From positions 11,946,279 to 12,010,278 of the forward strand of contig OY811972.1 in NCBI GenBank assembly GCA_963681505.1: a stretch of 64,000 nt of DNA, in the 5' to 3' direction. Position 1 is the first letter of the stretch. Every line of letters begins with the position of its first letter. The notes under the pieces are model-generated. The model was not told the DNA's origin and made no database searches. It saw only the letters and a list, made by a program, of their open reading frames with translations. This DNA comes from Eunapius fragilis. Lineage: Eukaryota; Porifera; Demospongiae; Spongillida; Spongillidae. The position numbers and the translations under genes are program-made. Positions 54,883 through 64,000 of the stretch are shown here, piece by piece.

Positions 54883-55959
54883 ATGAATCGATCGTCTGTA
54901 ATCCCTTCTCCTATGCAGTTGACTCCTCTACCAGGAGGTGCTTCTGCTTCGAGAGGTCCATCTTTACAACCCTCTGCACTTCCACATGCTGGAGCTCAGC
55001 AAGTTGCAGCCACTACGATGCAGCAGCATCCATTGAGCGGAATGCTACAGGAAATACTAAAAGAAGTGAAAATGTGCAACGCGGAAGGGCAGAAAAGCGC
55101 CACGTCCCTCAAAACAATAGCCGATGAAAATAAGTTGCAGTGGGCGCTTATCGCGCAACAACATTTCACTGTTGAGAACAGTTCGTTTAAAGTATGAGCG
55201 CATGCAGCATGTACATGTGCATGCATTGATGAAAGAAGATTCTTTTATGCAGGATGAATTGACGTCCGCCATTGGTGTTCTGTTCGCGCAGACCCCGAAT
55301 AGACAGCCTTCACCAACCGACATATCAGTAAGTAATATAGATGTTTGTATTACAATAGCAAAGTAATGCATTCCAATTGCTTCCACAGCAGGTGATAACC
55401 AATGCTGCCGGTTCATTGAGCACCAAAAAACTAAAAATCACCATTCGGTTCTGCAAGAGCCGTCTCAGAGAACTGCGTGCAGAAGAAAGACGCAGGGTAA
55501 GTGGAAATAATTCAAGTTTTCACCAAAAATGACATTACATACGTGTATACATTCAGATTTTTGGTATACATCCTTGTGTGTCTTATCAAAATTTAAGCAA
55601 TGAGGGGTTTGTTAAAAAATTCCTGCCATTGCTGAAAACAGATAGAGAAAGCGTCCCTCTCTATCACTTCCATGTGGCATTGTTGGTAAGGATCAATGCT
55701 GCACTCGTGAGTATTAATTTAGGTGCATACTTGTCTTATTATTTTCTTTTAGCGCAAGTTTTGTACAACTGTGACAGATTCGAGAAAGAACACTTACAAT
55801 GCTTTTGATAAGTGGCTAACGTCCCTCTTTCCCTTAGGAAAACCAACTAGGGAGGACCTTGAAAGTATTCTGCAGGAAAGTGAACAAATATTCCAGCAAG
55901 AGGAAGGTTTAAGCCTAGCTGCAGCATCCTCCCCTATTGGGGGCTACTTGGTTTCATGA
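54844..55959 (+). CDS. Divergent accessory gene of the transposon, function unknown
   Basis: Five exons, all phase 0: 54844-55191 (or from the ATG at 54883), 55253-55327, 55392-55496, 55557-55685 and 55753-55959, ending TGA. The product is about 287 residues (274 from the second ATG). The start is Ser/Pro/Gln-rich, then a helical stretch (GMLQEILKEVKMCNAEGQKS). A basic segment (KKLKITIRFCKSRLRELRAE) may bind DNA or be a nuclear signal, and an acidic Gln/Glu stretch precedes the end. I recognise no domain. All splice sites are good and no stop interrupts it, so it looks intact, unlike most elements here. Placement between the transposase and the right end suggests a partner in transposition. 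Confidence 0.65.
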
Positions 55960-56540
55960 AAGCCACTCAAACTGTTATCAAGGGACTTTACTTGTGATTC
56001 GACCATATACTCCCAGCTGCAATCGATCATTTTTATACCCACTAGTATAGCTATATGCATTCTGATTTTTGTATCACAACGTCATTCAATAACTTCCACT
56101 GACTAATTTATTAATACTACTAGGCGCAGCCTATGGCCTGTTCCGTGCGGTCGGCCGACCTATCTAAAACTGTATATGGGGGCATGTACGGTGCTAAACG
56201 TATGGGTGGATTCGCTTAAACCTCGGCTCGTAAAAGTAGTTATAACCGTTAAACCGCCCGTGTAGGTACATTGCTGCGGCCATTTTGTGTGCCACCCACT
56301 TTTGATCCCCAGGCCAGCTTGATGATTGTAAAACACCGATACGGTACAGATATCTGCAATGACACATTTCACTGTGAACATGATGTGTCATTCAGTTATT
56401 AAGAAATGATTCATTCTGTACATGATCGCCTGTTACGTGATGTAGGTATAGAAATACCAATGATACATTACGTTAACATAGCAGATACGTTATGAAACAG
56501 CTCCATCAGCACTGATACATTTTGAATTTTTTTGGCTGTG

Positions 56541-57496
56541 TACGGAAGGGATTGGAAACGGAAGTCTTTAACACCAATCAACAGGTTCCATCCATGCAGG
56601 AAAAATAAAATAAAATGGCGGATAATATGTATGGTTTCAGATACTTTTTCGAAGAAAACCGGTCGTTGTGTATAGTTTGAGGCTTTTTCCTTTATTCTGT
56701 CACTTGCTTAAAAGGTATGGATATTTTTAGATATGTTTTTATGACTGTAAATGATTTTAGACCCAAGTTTTTTTAAAGACCCGCGTTCCGTGTCTTTGCG
56801 AAGCCTTTGTGGGCGTGTAGGAAACGTTAGCGTTGTCATATTGGCTACTTTATTGTAGAATCGAGTGGAGCTTCGTGAGACAAATCGAACTGGCTAGGTA
56901 TTGTCTCAAATGCGTGTTGTACACTCGTACAAAAGTTGGCAATAAAGATTTTGACATGAGACTGGTTGTGGGCGTATAAAGTGCGCCAAGAGCTTTTGAG
57001 ATAAGCTAGCAATTTAAAATGATTTATTCACAACTATCAATGCAGATTGCCTAATTTCCTGCTATGAATAATATTATCAAAGAGCTGGGAGGGGGGGGGG
57101 GGGGGGGTTTAAACCCCCAAACCCCCCCCCCCCCCCCCTCCTAGATCCCCCACTGCTCAAGCTGTAATCTCATATTCTAAAAACATGACATGAACGACCA
57201 GCTGCGACTGTATTACACCATCAGAATGAATAGCCGTAAATAATACAAGTACATATTTTGGTTTGTGCTAGAACTATCATGCACCAATGCCTTCATTTTC
57301 TATCAGGAGCAAGGTGGGCACGACATATCACTCCAGGATTTCTGACTAACAATGGCTAAAGAGTTCATTGGTAAATATTGCAGTCGCAAACTGTAAATTG
57401 GACCTTTAGTATGTGATGTTGAACAGGTGCAACACGCTATGAAGACGTTACTGACAGCAAGAAAGGAGTCAGCAGGTGCAAGTTCTGCTCATCAAA
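56541..57496. other. Between two transposons; poly(G)/poly(C) palindrome
   Basis: No gene is seen. At 57087-57144 a run of about 20 G, then TTTAAACCCCCAAA, then about 20 C forms a simple hairpin with strong G-quadruplex potential. The stretch AAATAAAATGGCGGATAA at 56608 resembles an initiator/YY1-type promoter word but no gene start follows that I can support. Confidence 0.55.
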
Positions 57497-57979
57497 GCAC
57501 ATAAAAAGAGGACATATAAGTTTCTGATGCTTGAACACGGTGAATGAGGCAGAAACTAAGCTCCCTCCCAAATGTGATGGGGTGTATAGCATGTGACGTG
57601 CCATGTGGTTGGGAGGTTACAAAGATGGTACCTTAGTACGAGTGTCATTCTTTTGAGCATGTGCTGCAAACTACTTTCATTGACACAATGTCGACTGAGG
57701 AAGCACTTACCATCCTCGCCAAAGGCATGAAGCAGCTTGCAGAAGGCAAAGAACACTGTCCTGCAAGGAGTGTGGCAGGCTGACTATTTAGCACCTTTTT
57801 GTGTATACGTATAGGGATCCCCTGTATGGTCCCTATTGTGTGCAGGCCTATGGCGCGCCCAGCGCGGTAAGAGTCGTCAGTCAGAAGCTGAGAGGACTCA
57901 TAGCGTCGAAAAGGATGACCACATGTTCTGGTCGAGCATATACTACGTCTAGTGGAACAATTGAGAGACAGACATGTAC

Positions 57980-58649
57980 ATGGGTGAGAACGAAGCATCG
58001 TCACTAGCGGGGGTTGTGGAACTCCTGAAAGTGATGCTGGAGGAGAGAAAGCAGAGGAACAAAGAGGGAAGAAGGCACTAGCAAGAGCGACGTGATCGTG
58101 AAGAAGGAAGGAAACGAGTAAAGGCAGAAAAGGAACAAGGGAGATACAAGCGGATGGAAGAGACCCGGCAGAAAGACAAGGCCAATCGTCTAAAACAGGA
58201 GGAAGAATGGAAGCAGCGAGATAAGGAGCTACGGTTGCAGATGGAGTTGCTAGCCAAGATCGCTGACGTGAAAAGGGCGGAGTCTACCAAGCCAAGCAAG
58301 ACAGGTGATGATGACCTGCGGGTTGTTAAGTTTAATGATCGGGACGACGTTGAAGCCTACATTACCACCTTCGAATGGCTGATGGCAGCATACAACATCC
58401 CAGACTACACTGAGGCAAGGCAGCAGACTACCAAAGATGACCACCCTACTGGATTCAAGCCATCAACTAAGGATGAACAAGTGACTAGTTTTCCAGGCAC
58501 TAGAGGATAAACAGTCAATCTGGCAAGGAGGATGGGGAACCTCCACACACCAGGGACAAGCAACCTTTCAGACACGACTGTGGCATTGAGACTTATCTAC
58601 AGTAACCTGTTACAACTATGGAAAACAGGGGCATGTGGCTTCAAAGTGC
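57980..58649 (+). pseudogene. Gypsy gag with damaged zinc knuckle
   Basis: From the ATG at 57980 the frame reads MGENEASSLAGVVELLKVML, then a long charged coiled-coil. An in-frame TAG is at 58079-58081. The capsid-like part follows (RVVKFNDRDDVEAYITTFEW), closing at 58510. The nucleocapsid knuckle at 58608-58649 reads CYNYGKQGHVASKC; the second cysteine of the usual CX2CX4HX4C is a tyrosine. A short leader frame at 57688-57783 (MSTEEALTILAKGMKQ) may be the original gag start, cut off by an insertion. Confidence 0.7.
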
Positions 58650-58699
58650 CCTGAGAAGGTAATGTACTGTACTAAAAGACATCGTGGCAACTCTACACT

Positions 58700-59042
58700 T
58701 CAGAGAAAGGGGCAGGTGGAAGGAAGAGAGGTGAATGACATTGTGCTGGATGCTAGGTGCTCTAAGACCATTGTCCACCACAACCTGGTTCCTCAAACAA
58801 AACAGTTGCCATGGGAAGCGGTCACTATACATTGTGCACAAGGAGACAACGTGCTGTACCCTCTTGCAAATGTTGACCTGGTGGTAGACGGAGTTCCACT
58901 GACTGTGGAGGCTGCAGTGTTTGAATCACTACCTGTGTCTGTGCTCCTGGGAACTGATGTACCTGAGTTGGCAGAGTTCACTGGAGGCAATACCCATGGT
59001 GTCAGGCATCAGGTCAATGAAGCCTGGATGGTTGTGACATGA
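58700..59042 (+). pseudogene. Gypsy retropepsin-like protease, active site lost
   Basis: The fold pattern of an aspartic protease is visible: VNDIVLDARCSKTIVHHNLV at the start and VSVLLGTDVPEL near the end. The catalytic triplet, normally Asp-Thr/Ser-Gly, reads DAR, so the enzyme cannot work. It is followed by a stop at 59040-59042. Confidence 0.6.
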
Positions 59043-59538
59043 GCTGGGGCAAGGAAGCAAAAGGAGGAAGAGAAAATCCTCATTCAAAAGGAGGAAGACT
59101 CTCAAGTGAGGCCATCAAATGTGGAAACTGAGCTGGCAGAGGCACAGGCTGTATATGCTGGAGGTGCAGAGATGGAACGTACAGAGACACCGCAAGGTTG
59201 CACCTTGGATGACGATTTGTTCAGCGGTGGTCGATCTAAGGTGAAGTTGACCAGAAGCCAGAAGAGGGCTCAAAAGCAGTTGCACCAACATAAGATGGGA
59301 ACTGGTGCATTGGACGTCTCAGCTGTGGAGCTACAGCTGCTGCAGCTGTGGCAGACCCACAGGCTATACAAGCTGGGTATGCAGAGATGGAGTGTGCAGA
59401 GGTAACACCAGAAGGTTACAATATGGATGACAACCTGTTCAGTGGGGGCTGATCTAGAGTGAAGTTGACCAGAAGCTAAAAGAGGGCTCAGAAGAAGCAA
59501 CACCAACAGGAGGTGAGGGCTCAGCTGAGGAGCTACAG

Positions 59539-60462
59539 ATGTTGCAAAAAGAGGACCCATCCTTGGCCAACTTGAAGGTTGGAGCTGGAGAGCTGCAGGA
59601 AACCCACTACTACCTCTCAGATGGACTTCTCTACAGGCAGTGGATACCCAGAGGGTGTAACAAGGAGTTGGCTGAGAATCAGCTGACACTTCCTACTCAG
59701 TGTCTGAAGGCAGTGCTCCAACTGGCACACGAGGTACCAATTGCAGGACACTTAGGCAAGCATAAGACGTCCAAGAGGATCCTACGCAGGTTCTACTGGC
59801 CTACCCTCTACAAGGACGTAGAAGATTTCTGCAGAAGTTGCCAGATGTGTCAGAGATTCTCGAATCAGAAAGTTGTCAAGATATTTGCTCAGGTTGCAAT
59901 ACCTGAGGAGATGCTGACTGTTCAGGGGAGTAATTTTACCTCACAACTGGTGTCAGAATCAACCAGTTGCTACATGTACACCCCATATGGACATCTCCCT
60001 ATCATCCCCAGACAGACGGTCTAGCTGAGAGATTTAACAAAACTCTAAAGGCAATGCTGCAGAAGGAACAAGTGGTTGCCATACCTTCTGTTTGCATACC
60101 GGGAAGTCCCCCAAGACTCTACTGGGTTCTCAGCTTTTGAACTTCTATATGGCCGGGCAGTTAGAGGACCTTTGGACATCCTGTGGAAGGAACCCATGAA
60201 GTGTAGTGACAATGTGGTGTATTATGTGTTGGCTGTACAGCAGAAATTGGCGAGCATGTCTGACTTGGTGGGAGAGAACCTCAGTGAAGCCCAAAGGAGG
60301 CAGGTCTGGTACGACCGGAATGCACGCCAGAGGGAATTCAAGCCTGGGGACTTGGTACTAGTGTTACTCCCTACTTCAGCGGGATCTCTGACTGCACAAT
60401 GGAAGGGGCCATATCCGGTGCTTCACAAGATTGGCAGTGTGAACTACTTGAGACATGCATGA
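59539..60462 (+). pseudogene. Gypsy integrase with core deletion
   Basis: The H2C2 zinc domain is intact (LAHEVPIAGHLGKHKTSKRI, then CRSCQMC). Immediately after QRFSNQKVVK the text jumps to IFAQVAIPEEMLTVQGSNFT. About 60 residues with the first catalytic Asp are missing, and the second Asp (TDQG) has become Val. A stop lies at 60022-60024. The last part (60076-60462) has LPYLLFAYREVPQDSTGFSA and a C-terminal domain with QREFKPGDLVLVLLP and WKGPYPVL. Confidence 0.8.
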
Positions 60463-60619
60463 CACCAGGAAGCGTGAGTGGACCTTTCATGTCACAACAT
60501 GCTAAAGAAGTGGAACATGCCGACGTACATGTATGGGAACTACTGGACAGAGGCTGGAGAGGATTGGATGCTAATTGGAGAGGAGGTGGTGGAGGTGACT
60601 CCAAGGTTAGAACTCAGGG

Positions 60620-61396
60620 GTGACAACTGTGCGGTGTTGGAATGAAGGTGATGAGTACGAGGACTTGGTGGCTATGACCTTGTTTGAACCTGGTGAATGG
60701 ATGTTTTCATTTGATTTCAAGTCGGGATACCATCACATTGATGTGGCACCTCATCAGCTTACGTACCTGGGATTTGTCTGGGAGGGGAAAATTTTCACAT
60801 TTGCTGTGTTGCCATTCGGATTGTTATCAGCATCGTATGTATTTACAACAATGATGCGACCATTGGTGCGTTTATGGCGTAGCCAAGGGCTCAAATCAGT
60901 TGTGTACATTGATGATGGCATTTGTGCAGCACCATGCGGGACTGAAGCACTCGGTGCTAGCCGCTGGGTAAGGGAGACTGTAGCATGAGCAAATGTCAGT
61001 ATGGGCACCCACGTATAGGCTTCAGTGGAGAGGATTTGAGTTGGACTTGAAAGAAGGGTGTCATCAATCTGATTAATGCTCCTATGGCTAGACCCATCGA
61101 TAGTATTTTACCCACCAGGCTTGCTATGTGCTTTGCTCAATAAGGCTGATTGGGTTAGCTATAATTTGAAGGCTGGCCCTCAGTGCCCTAACCTTTTCTG
61201 GAGGTACTGAGATACTCAGGCCTTGTATACCGTTCTACAGTACAGGACCATGTGGTGTGATATGTTAGTCGTAACCTCAGAGGCTTGAGAAGAGTTGCAC
61301 ATCTGGGCTGAATGCCTGGAGGTGCATAGTTGGCAGCCTATATGGTACAGCCCATCCGCAGTGAGATGTGTGTACTTGGATGCAAGTGACACAGGT
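60620..61396 (+). pseudogene. DIRS-type reverse transcriptase / RNase H fragment
   Basis: Positions 60620-60988 read as palm motifs: MFSFDFKSGYHHIDVAPHQL, FAVLPFGLLSASYVFT and the active site SVVYIDDGI, the form typical of DIRS. The 5' part of the polymerase is missing and the frame stops at 60986-60988. About 350 bp later, AVRCVYLDASDTG (about 61355-61393) is the start of the RNase H domain. It breaks off where the 26-bp satellite begins. Confidence 0.7.
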
Positions 61397-63895
61397 TAAC
61401 CCCTGTATCACAACCATGCTACCACCCCCTGTGTCACAACCATGCTACCACCCCCTGTGTCACAACCATGCTACCACCCCCTATGTCATAACCATGCTAC
61501 CACCCTCTGTGTCACAACCATGCTACCACCCCCTGTGTCACAACCATGCTACCACCCCCTGTGTCACAACCATGCTACCACCCCCTGTGTCACAACCATG
61601 CTACCACCCCCTGTGTCACAACCATGCTACCACCCTCTGTGTCACAACCATGCTACCACTCCCTGTGTCACAACCATGCTACCACCCCCTGTGTCATAAC
61701 CTAACTACCACCCCCTGTGTCACAACGATGCTACATGTACCACCCCCTGTGTCACAACCATGCTACCATCCCCTGAGTCATAACCATGCTACCACCCCCT
61801 GTCACAACCTTGCTACCACCCCCTGTGTCACAACCATGCTACCAGCCCCAGTGTCACAACCATGCTACCACCTCCTGTGTCACAACCATGCTACCACCTC
61901 CTGTGTCATAACCATGCTACCACCCCCTGTGTCACAACCATGCTACCACCCCCTGTGTCACAACCATGCTACCATCCCCTGTGTCACAACCATGCTACCA
62001 CCCCCTGTGTCACAACCATGCTACCACCCCCTGTGTCACAACCATGCTACCATCCCCTGTGTCATAACCATGCTACCACCCCCTGTCACAACCATGCTAC
62101 CACCCCCTGTGTCACAACCATGCTACCAGCCCCTGTGTCACAACCATGCTACCACCCCCTGTCACAACCATGCTACCACCCCCTGTGTCACAACCATGCT
62201 ACCACCTCCTGTGTCACAACCATGCTACCATCCCCTGTGTCATAACCATGCTACCACCCCCTGTCACAACCATGCTACCACCCCCTGTGTCACAACCATG
62301 CTACCACCTCCTGTGTCACAACCATGCTACCTCCTCCTGTGTCACAACCATGCTACCACCCCCTGTGTCACAACCATGCTACCACCCCCTGTGTCATAAC
62401 CATGCTACCACCCCCTGTCACAACCATGCTACCACCCCCTGTGTCACAACCATGCTACCACCTCCTGTGTCACAACCATGCTACCACCCCCTGTGTCACA
62501 ACCATGCTACCACCCCCTGTGTCATAACCATGCTACCACCCCGTGTCACAACCATACTAGCACCCCCTGTGTCACAACCATGCTACCACCCCCCCGTGTC
62601 ACAACCATGCTACCACCCCCTGTGTCACAACCAAGCTACCACCCCCTGTGTCATAACCATGCTACCACCCCCTGTGTCACAACCATGCTACCACCCTCTT
62701 TGTCACAACCATGCTACCACCCCCTGTGTCACAACCATGCTACCACCTCCTGTGTCATAACCATGCTACCACCCTCTTTGTCACAACCATGCTACCACCC
62801 CCTGTGTCATAACCATGCTACCACCCTTTGTCACAACCATGCTACCACCCCCTGTGTCACAACCATGCTACCACCTCCTGTGTCACAACCATGCTACCAC
62901 CTCCTATGTCACAACCATGCTACCACCCCCTGTGTCACAAACATGCTACCACCCCCTGTGTCACAACCATGCTACCGCCCCCTGTGTCACAACCATGCTA
63001 CCACCCTCTGTGTCACAACCATGCTATCACCCCCTGTGTCACAACCATGCTACCACCCCCTGTGTCATAACCATGCTACCACCCCCTGTGTCACAACCAT
63101 GCTACCACCCCCTGTGTCACAACCATGCTACCATCCCCTGTGTCACAACCATGCTACCACCCCCTGTGTCACAACCATGCTACCACCCCCTGTGTCACAA
63201 CCATGCTACCACCCCCTGTGTCACAACCATGCTACCATCCCCTGTGTCACAACCTTGCTACCACCCCCTGTGTCACAACCATGCTACCACCCCCTGTGTC
63301 ACAACCATGCTACCACCCCCTGTGTCACAACCATGCTACCATCCCCTGTGTCACAACCATGCTACCACCCCCTGTGTCACAACCTTGCTACCACCCCCTG
63401 TGTCACAACCATGCTACCATCCCCTGTGTCACAACCATGCTACCATCCCCTGTGTCACAACCATGCTACCACCCCCTGTGTCACAACCATGCTACCACCC
63501 CCTGTGTCACAACCATGCTACCACCCCCTGTGTCACAACCATGCTACCACCTCCTGTGTCACAACCATGCTACCATCCCCTGTGTCACAACCATGCTACC
63601 ACCCCCTGTGTCACAACCATGCTACCACCCCCTGTGTCACAACCATGCTACCACCCCCTGTGTCACAACCATGCTACCATCCCCTGTGTCACAACCATGC
63701 TACCACCCCCTGTGTCACAACCATGCTACCACCTCCTGTGTCACAACCATGCTACCACCCCCTGTGTCACAACCATGCTACCATCCCCTGTGTCACAACC
63801 ATGCTACCACCCCCTGTGTCACAACCATGCTACCACCCCCTGTGTCACAACCATGCTATCACCCCTGTGTCACAACCATGCTACCCCTATGCATC
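61397..63895. repeat. 26-bp satellite (2.5 kb)
   Basis: About 95 tandem copies of a 26-bp unit, CACCCCCTGTGTCACAACCA plus TGCTAC. A frequent variant lacks GTG, and others carry TCATAACC or CATCCCC. Since 26 is not a multiple of 3 and no phase holds a stop, all plus frames are open. The long periodic peptides (LPPPVSQPCYHPLCHNHATT) are not genes. Confidence 0.95.
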
Positions 63896-63943
63896 ATAAC
63901 CATTGGCCCTTCATACATCACTACCACTACACGTACAAACACC

Positions 63944-63944
<1 letters not shown>

Positions 63945-64000
<56 letters not shown>
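63945..64000. repeat. (CA)n at the window end
   Basis: An uninterrupted CA microsatellite continues to the last base of the window, so its full length is unknown. Confidence 0.95.

Larger units (their letters stand above)
46822..56540. mobile_element. ~9.7-kb KDZ/Plavaka-CACTA-like DNA transposon
   Basis: The left end CACAGCCAAAAAAAATCAGA (46822 on) and the reverse complement of the right end CACAGCCAAAAAAATTCAAA (ending 56540) match at 26 of 28 positions, continuing as ATGTATCA on both. A TA dinucleotide lies outside each end (46820-46821, 56541-56542) and fits a TA target duplication. Within 200 bp of both ends the words TGTATCA/TGATACA recur, like subterminal repeats of CACTA elements. 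It encodes a spliced transposase (minus) and a divergent second gene (plus). A 29-bp minisatellite and a nested element enlarge the left half. Class assignment rests on transposase motifs and ends. Confidence 0.75.
57497..60462 (+). mobile_element. Internally deleted Ty3/gypsy element
   Basis: The order is a leader resembling the LTR-like segment at 1955-2070, gag, zinc knuckle, protease, then integrase, with no reverse transcriptase or RNase H. Every coding part carries lesions (see the separate entries). Neither LTR can be delimited. A segment of about 160 bp starting ATGGAACGTACAGAGACACC-like at 59,172 is repeated with changes from about 59,388, in the linker between protease and integrase. 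Confidence 0.7.

Noticed and set aside
56148..56160. Palindrome GGTCGGCCGACC
   Set aside because: A single short palindrome without a second copy or context, which can occur by chance.
61368..63899. 343- and 473-residue His/Pro/Cys-rich proteins, and a possible CRISPR array
   Set aside because: The 26-bp satellite has no stops in any phase. It is also directly repeated without spacers, so it is not CRISPR.

Overview
This is a eukaryotic, almost certainly early-branching animal window. It carries a spliced animal-type DNA polymerase epsilon gene, a spliced ankyrin gene and a spliced transposase gene with short GT-AG introns. Remains of Ty3/gypsy and DIRS retroelements, foldback MITEs and very large amounts of simple minisatellite surround them. 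A sponge-like genome is my impression from the mix of DIRS, gypsy and RecQ-like helicase transposon remains and the very common word GTACATGTAC, but the sequence does not prove the species. I saw no rRNA, tRNA or CRISPR array.

Layout. 1-1.85 kb holds a dead gypsy integrase followed by a dead DIRS tyrosine recombinase. From 35.3 kb down to 3.7 kb on the minus strand runs one enormous ankyrin-repeat gene: a 72-nt first exon and 24 repeat exons, 23 of them exactly 99 nt and all phase 0. Its introns are filled with a 22-bp minisatellite. Between 5.7 and 18.2 kb one exon plus its introns has been copied into 8 tandem units. Several MITEs and an 1,873-bp TIR element (18.2-20.1 kb, RecQ-like helicase fragment plus DIRS debris) sit in these introns, as does a 12-bp satellite at 29.5-30.5 kb. 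The promoter side at 35.3 kb carries a perfect NRF1-type palindrome.

The 37.8-45.5 kb plus strand holds 20 exons of the DNA polymerase epsilon catalytic subunit (POLE), divergent from the ankyrin gene. It has the N-terminal domain, the complete proofreading exonuclease motifs and the first polymerase motif, then stops before the catalytic palm. It also has a frame-breaking loss in exon 9, and a second copy of exon 12 lies about 200 bp beyond the last exon. One intron is a 26-bp satellite that re-copies the splice donor.

46.8-56.5 kb is the most interesting part. It is a ~9.7-kb DNA transposon with CACAGCC termini and a TA target duplication. It encodes an intron-rich transposase of the KDZ/Plavaka-CACTA type on the minus strand, and a divergently transcribed, unrecognised accessory gene on the plus strand. 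A second, non-autonomous CACTA-like element (48.2-51.0 kb, AAG target duplication) is nested inside it.

57.5-60.5 kb is an internally deleted gypsy element (gag, protease, integrase; no reverse transcriptase). It is followed by a DIRS reverse transcriptase/RNase H fragment that runs straight into a 2.5-kb 26-bp satellite ending in (CA)n.
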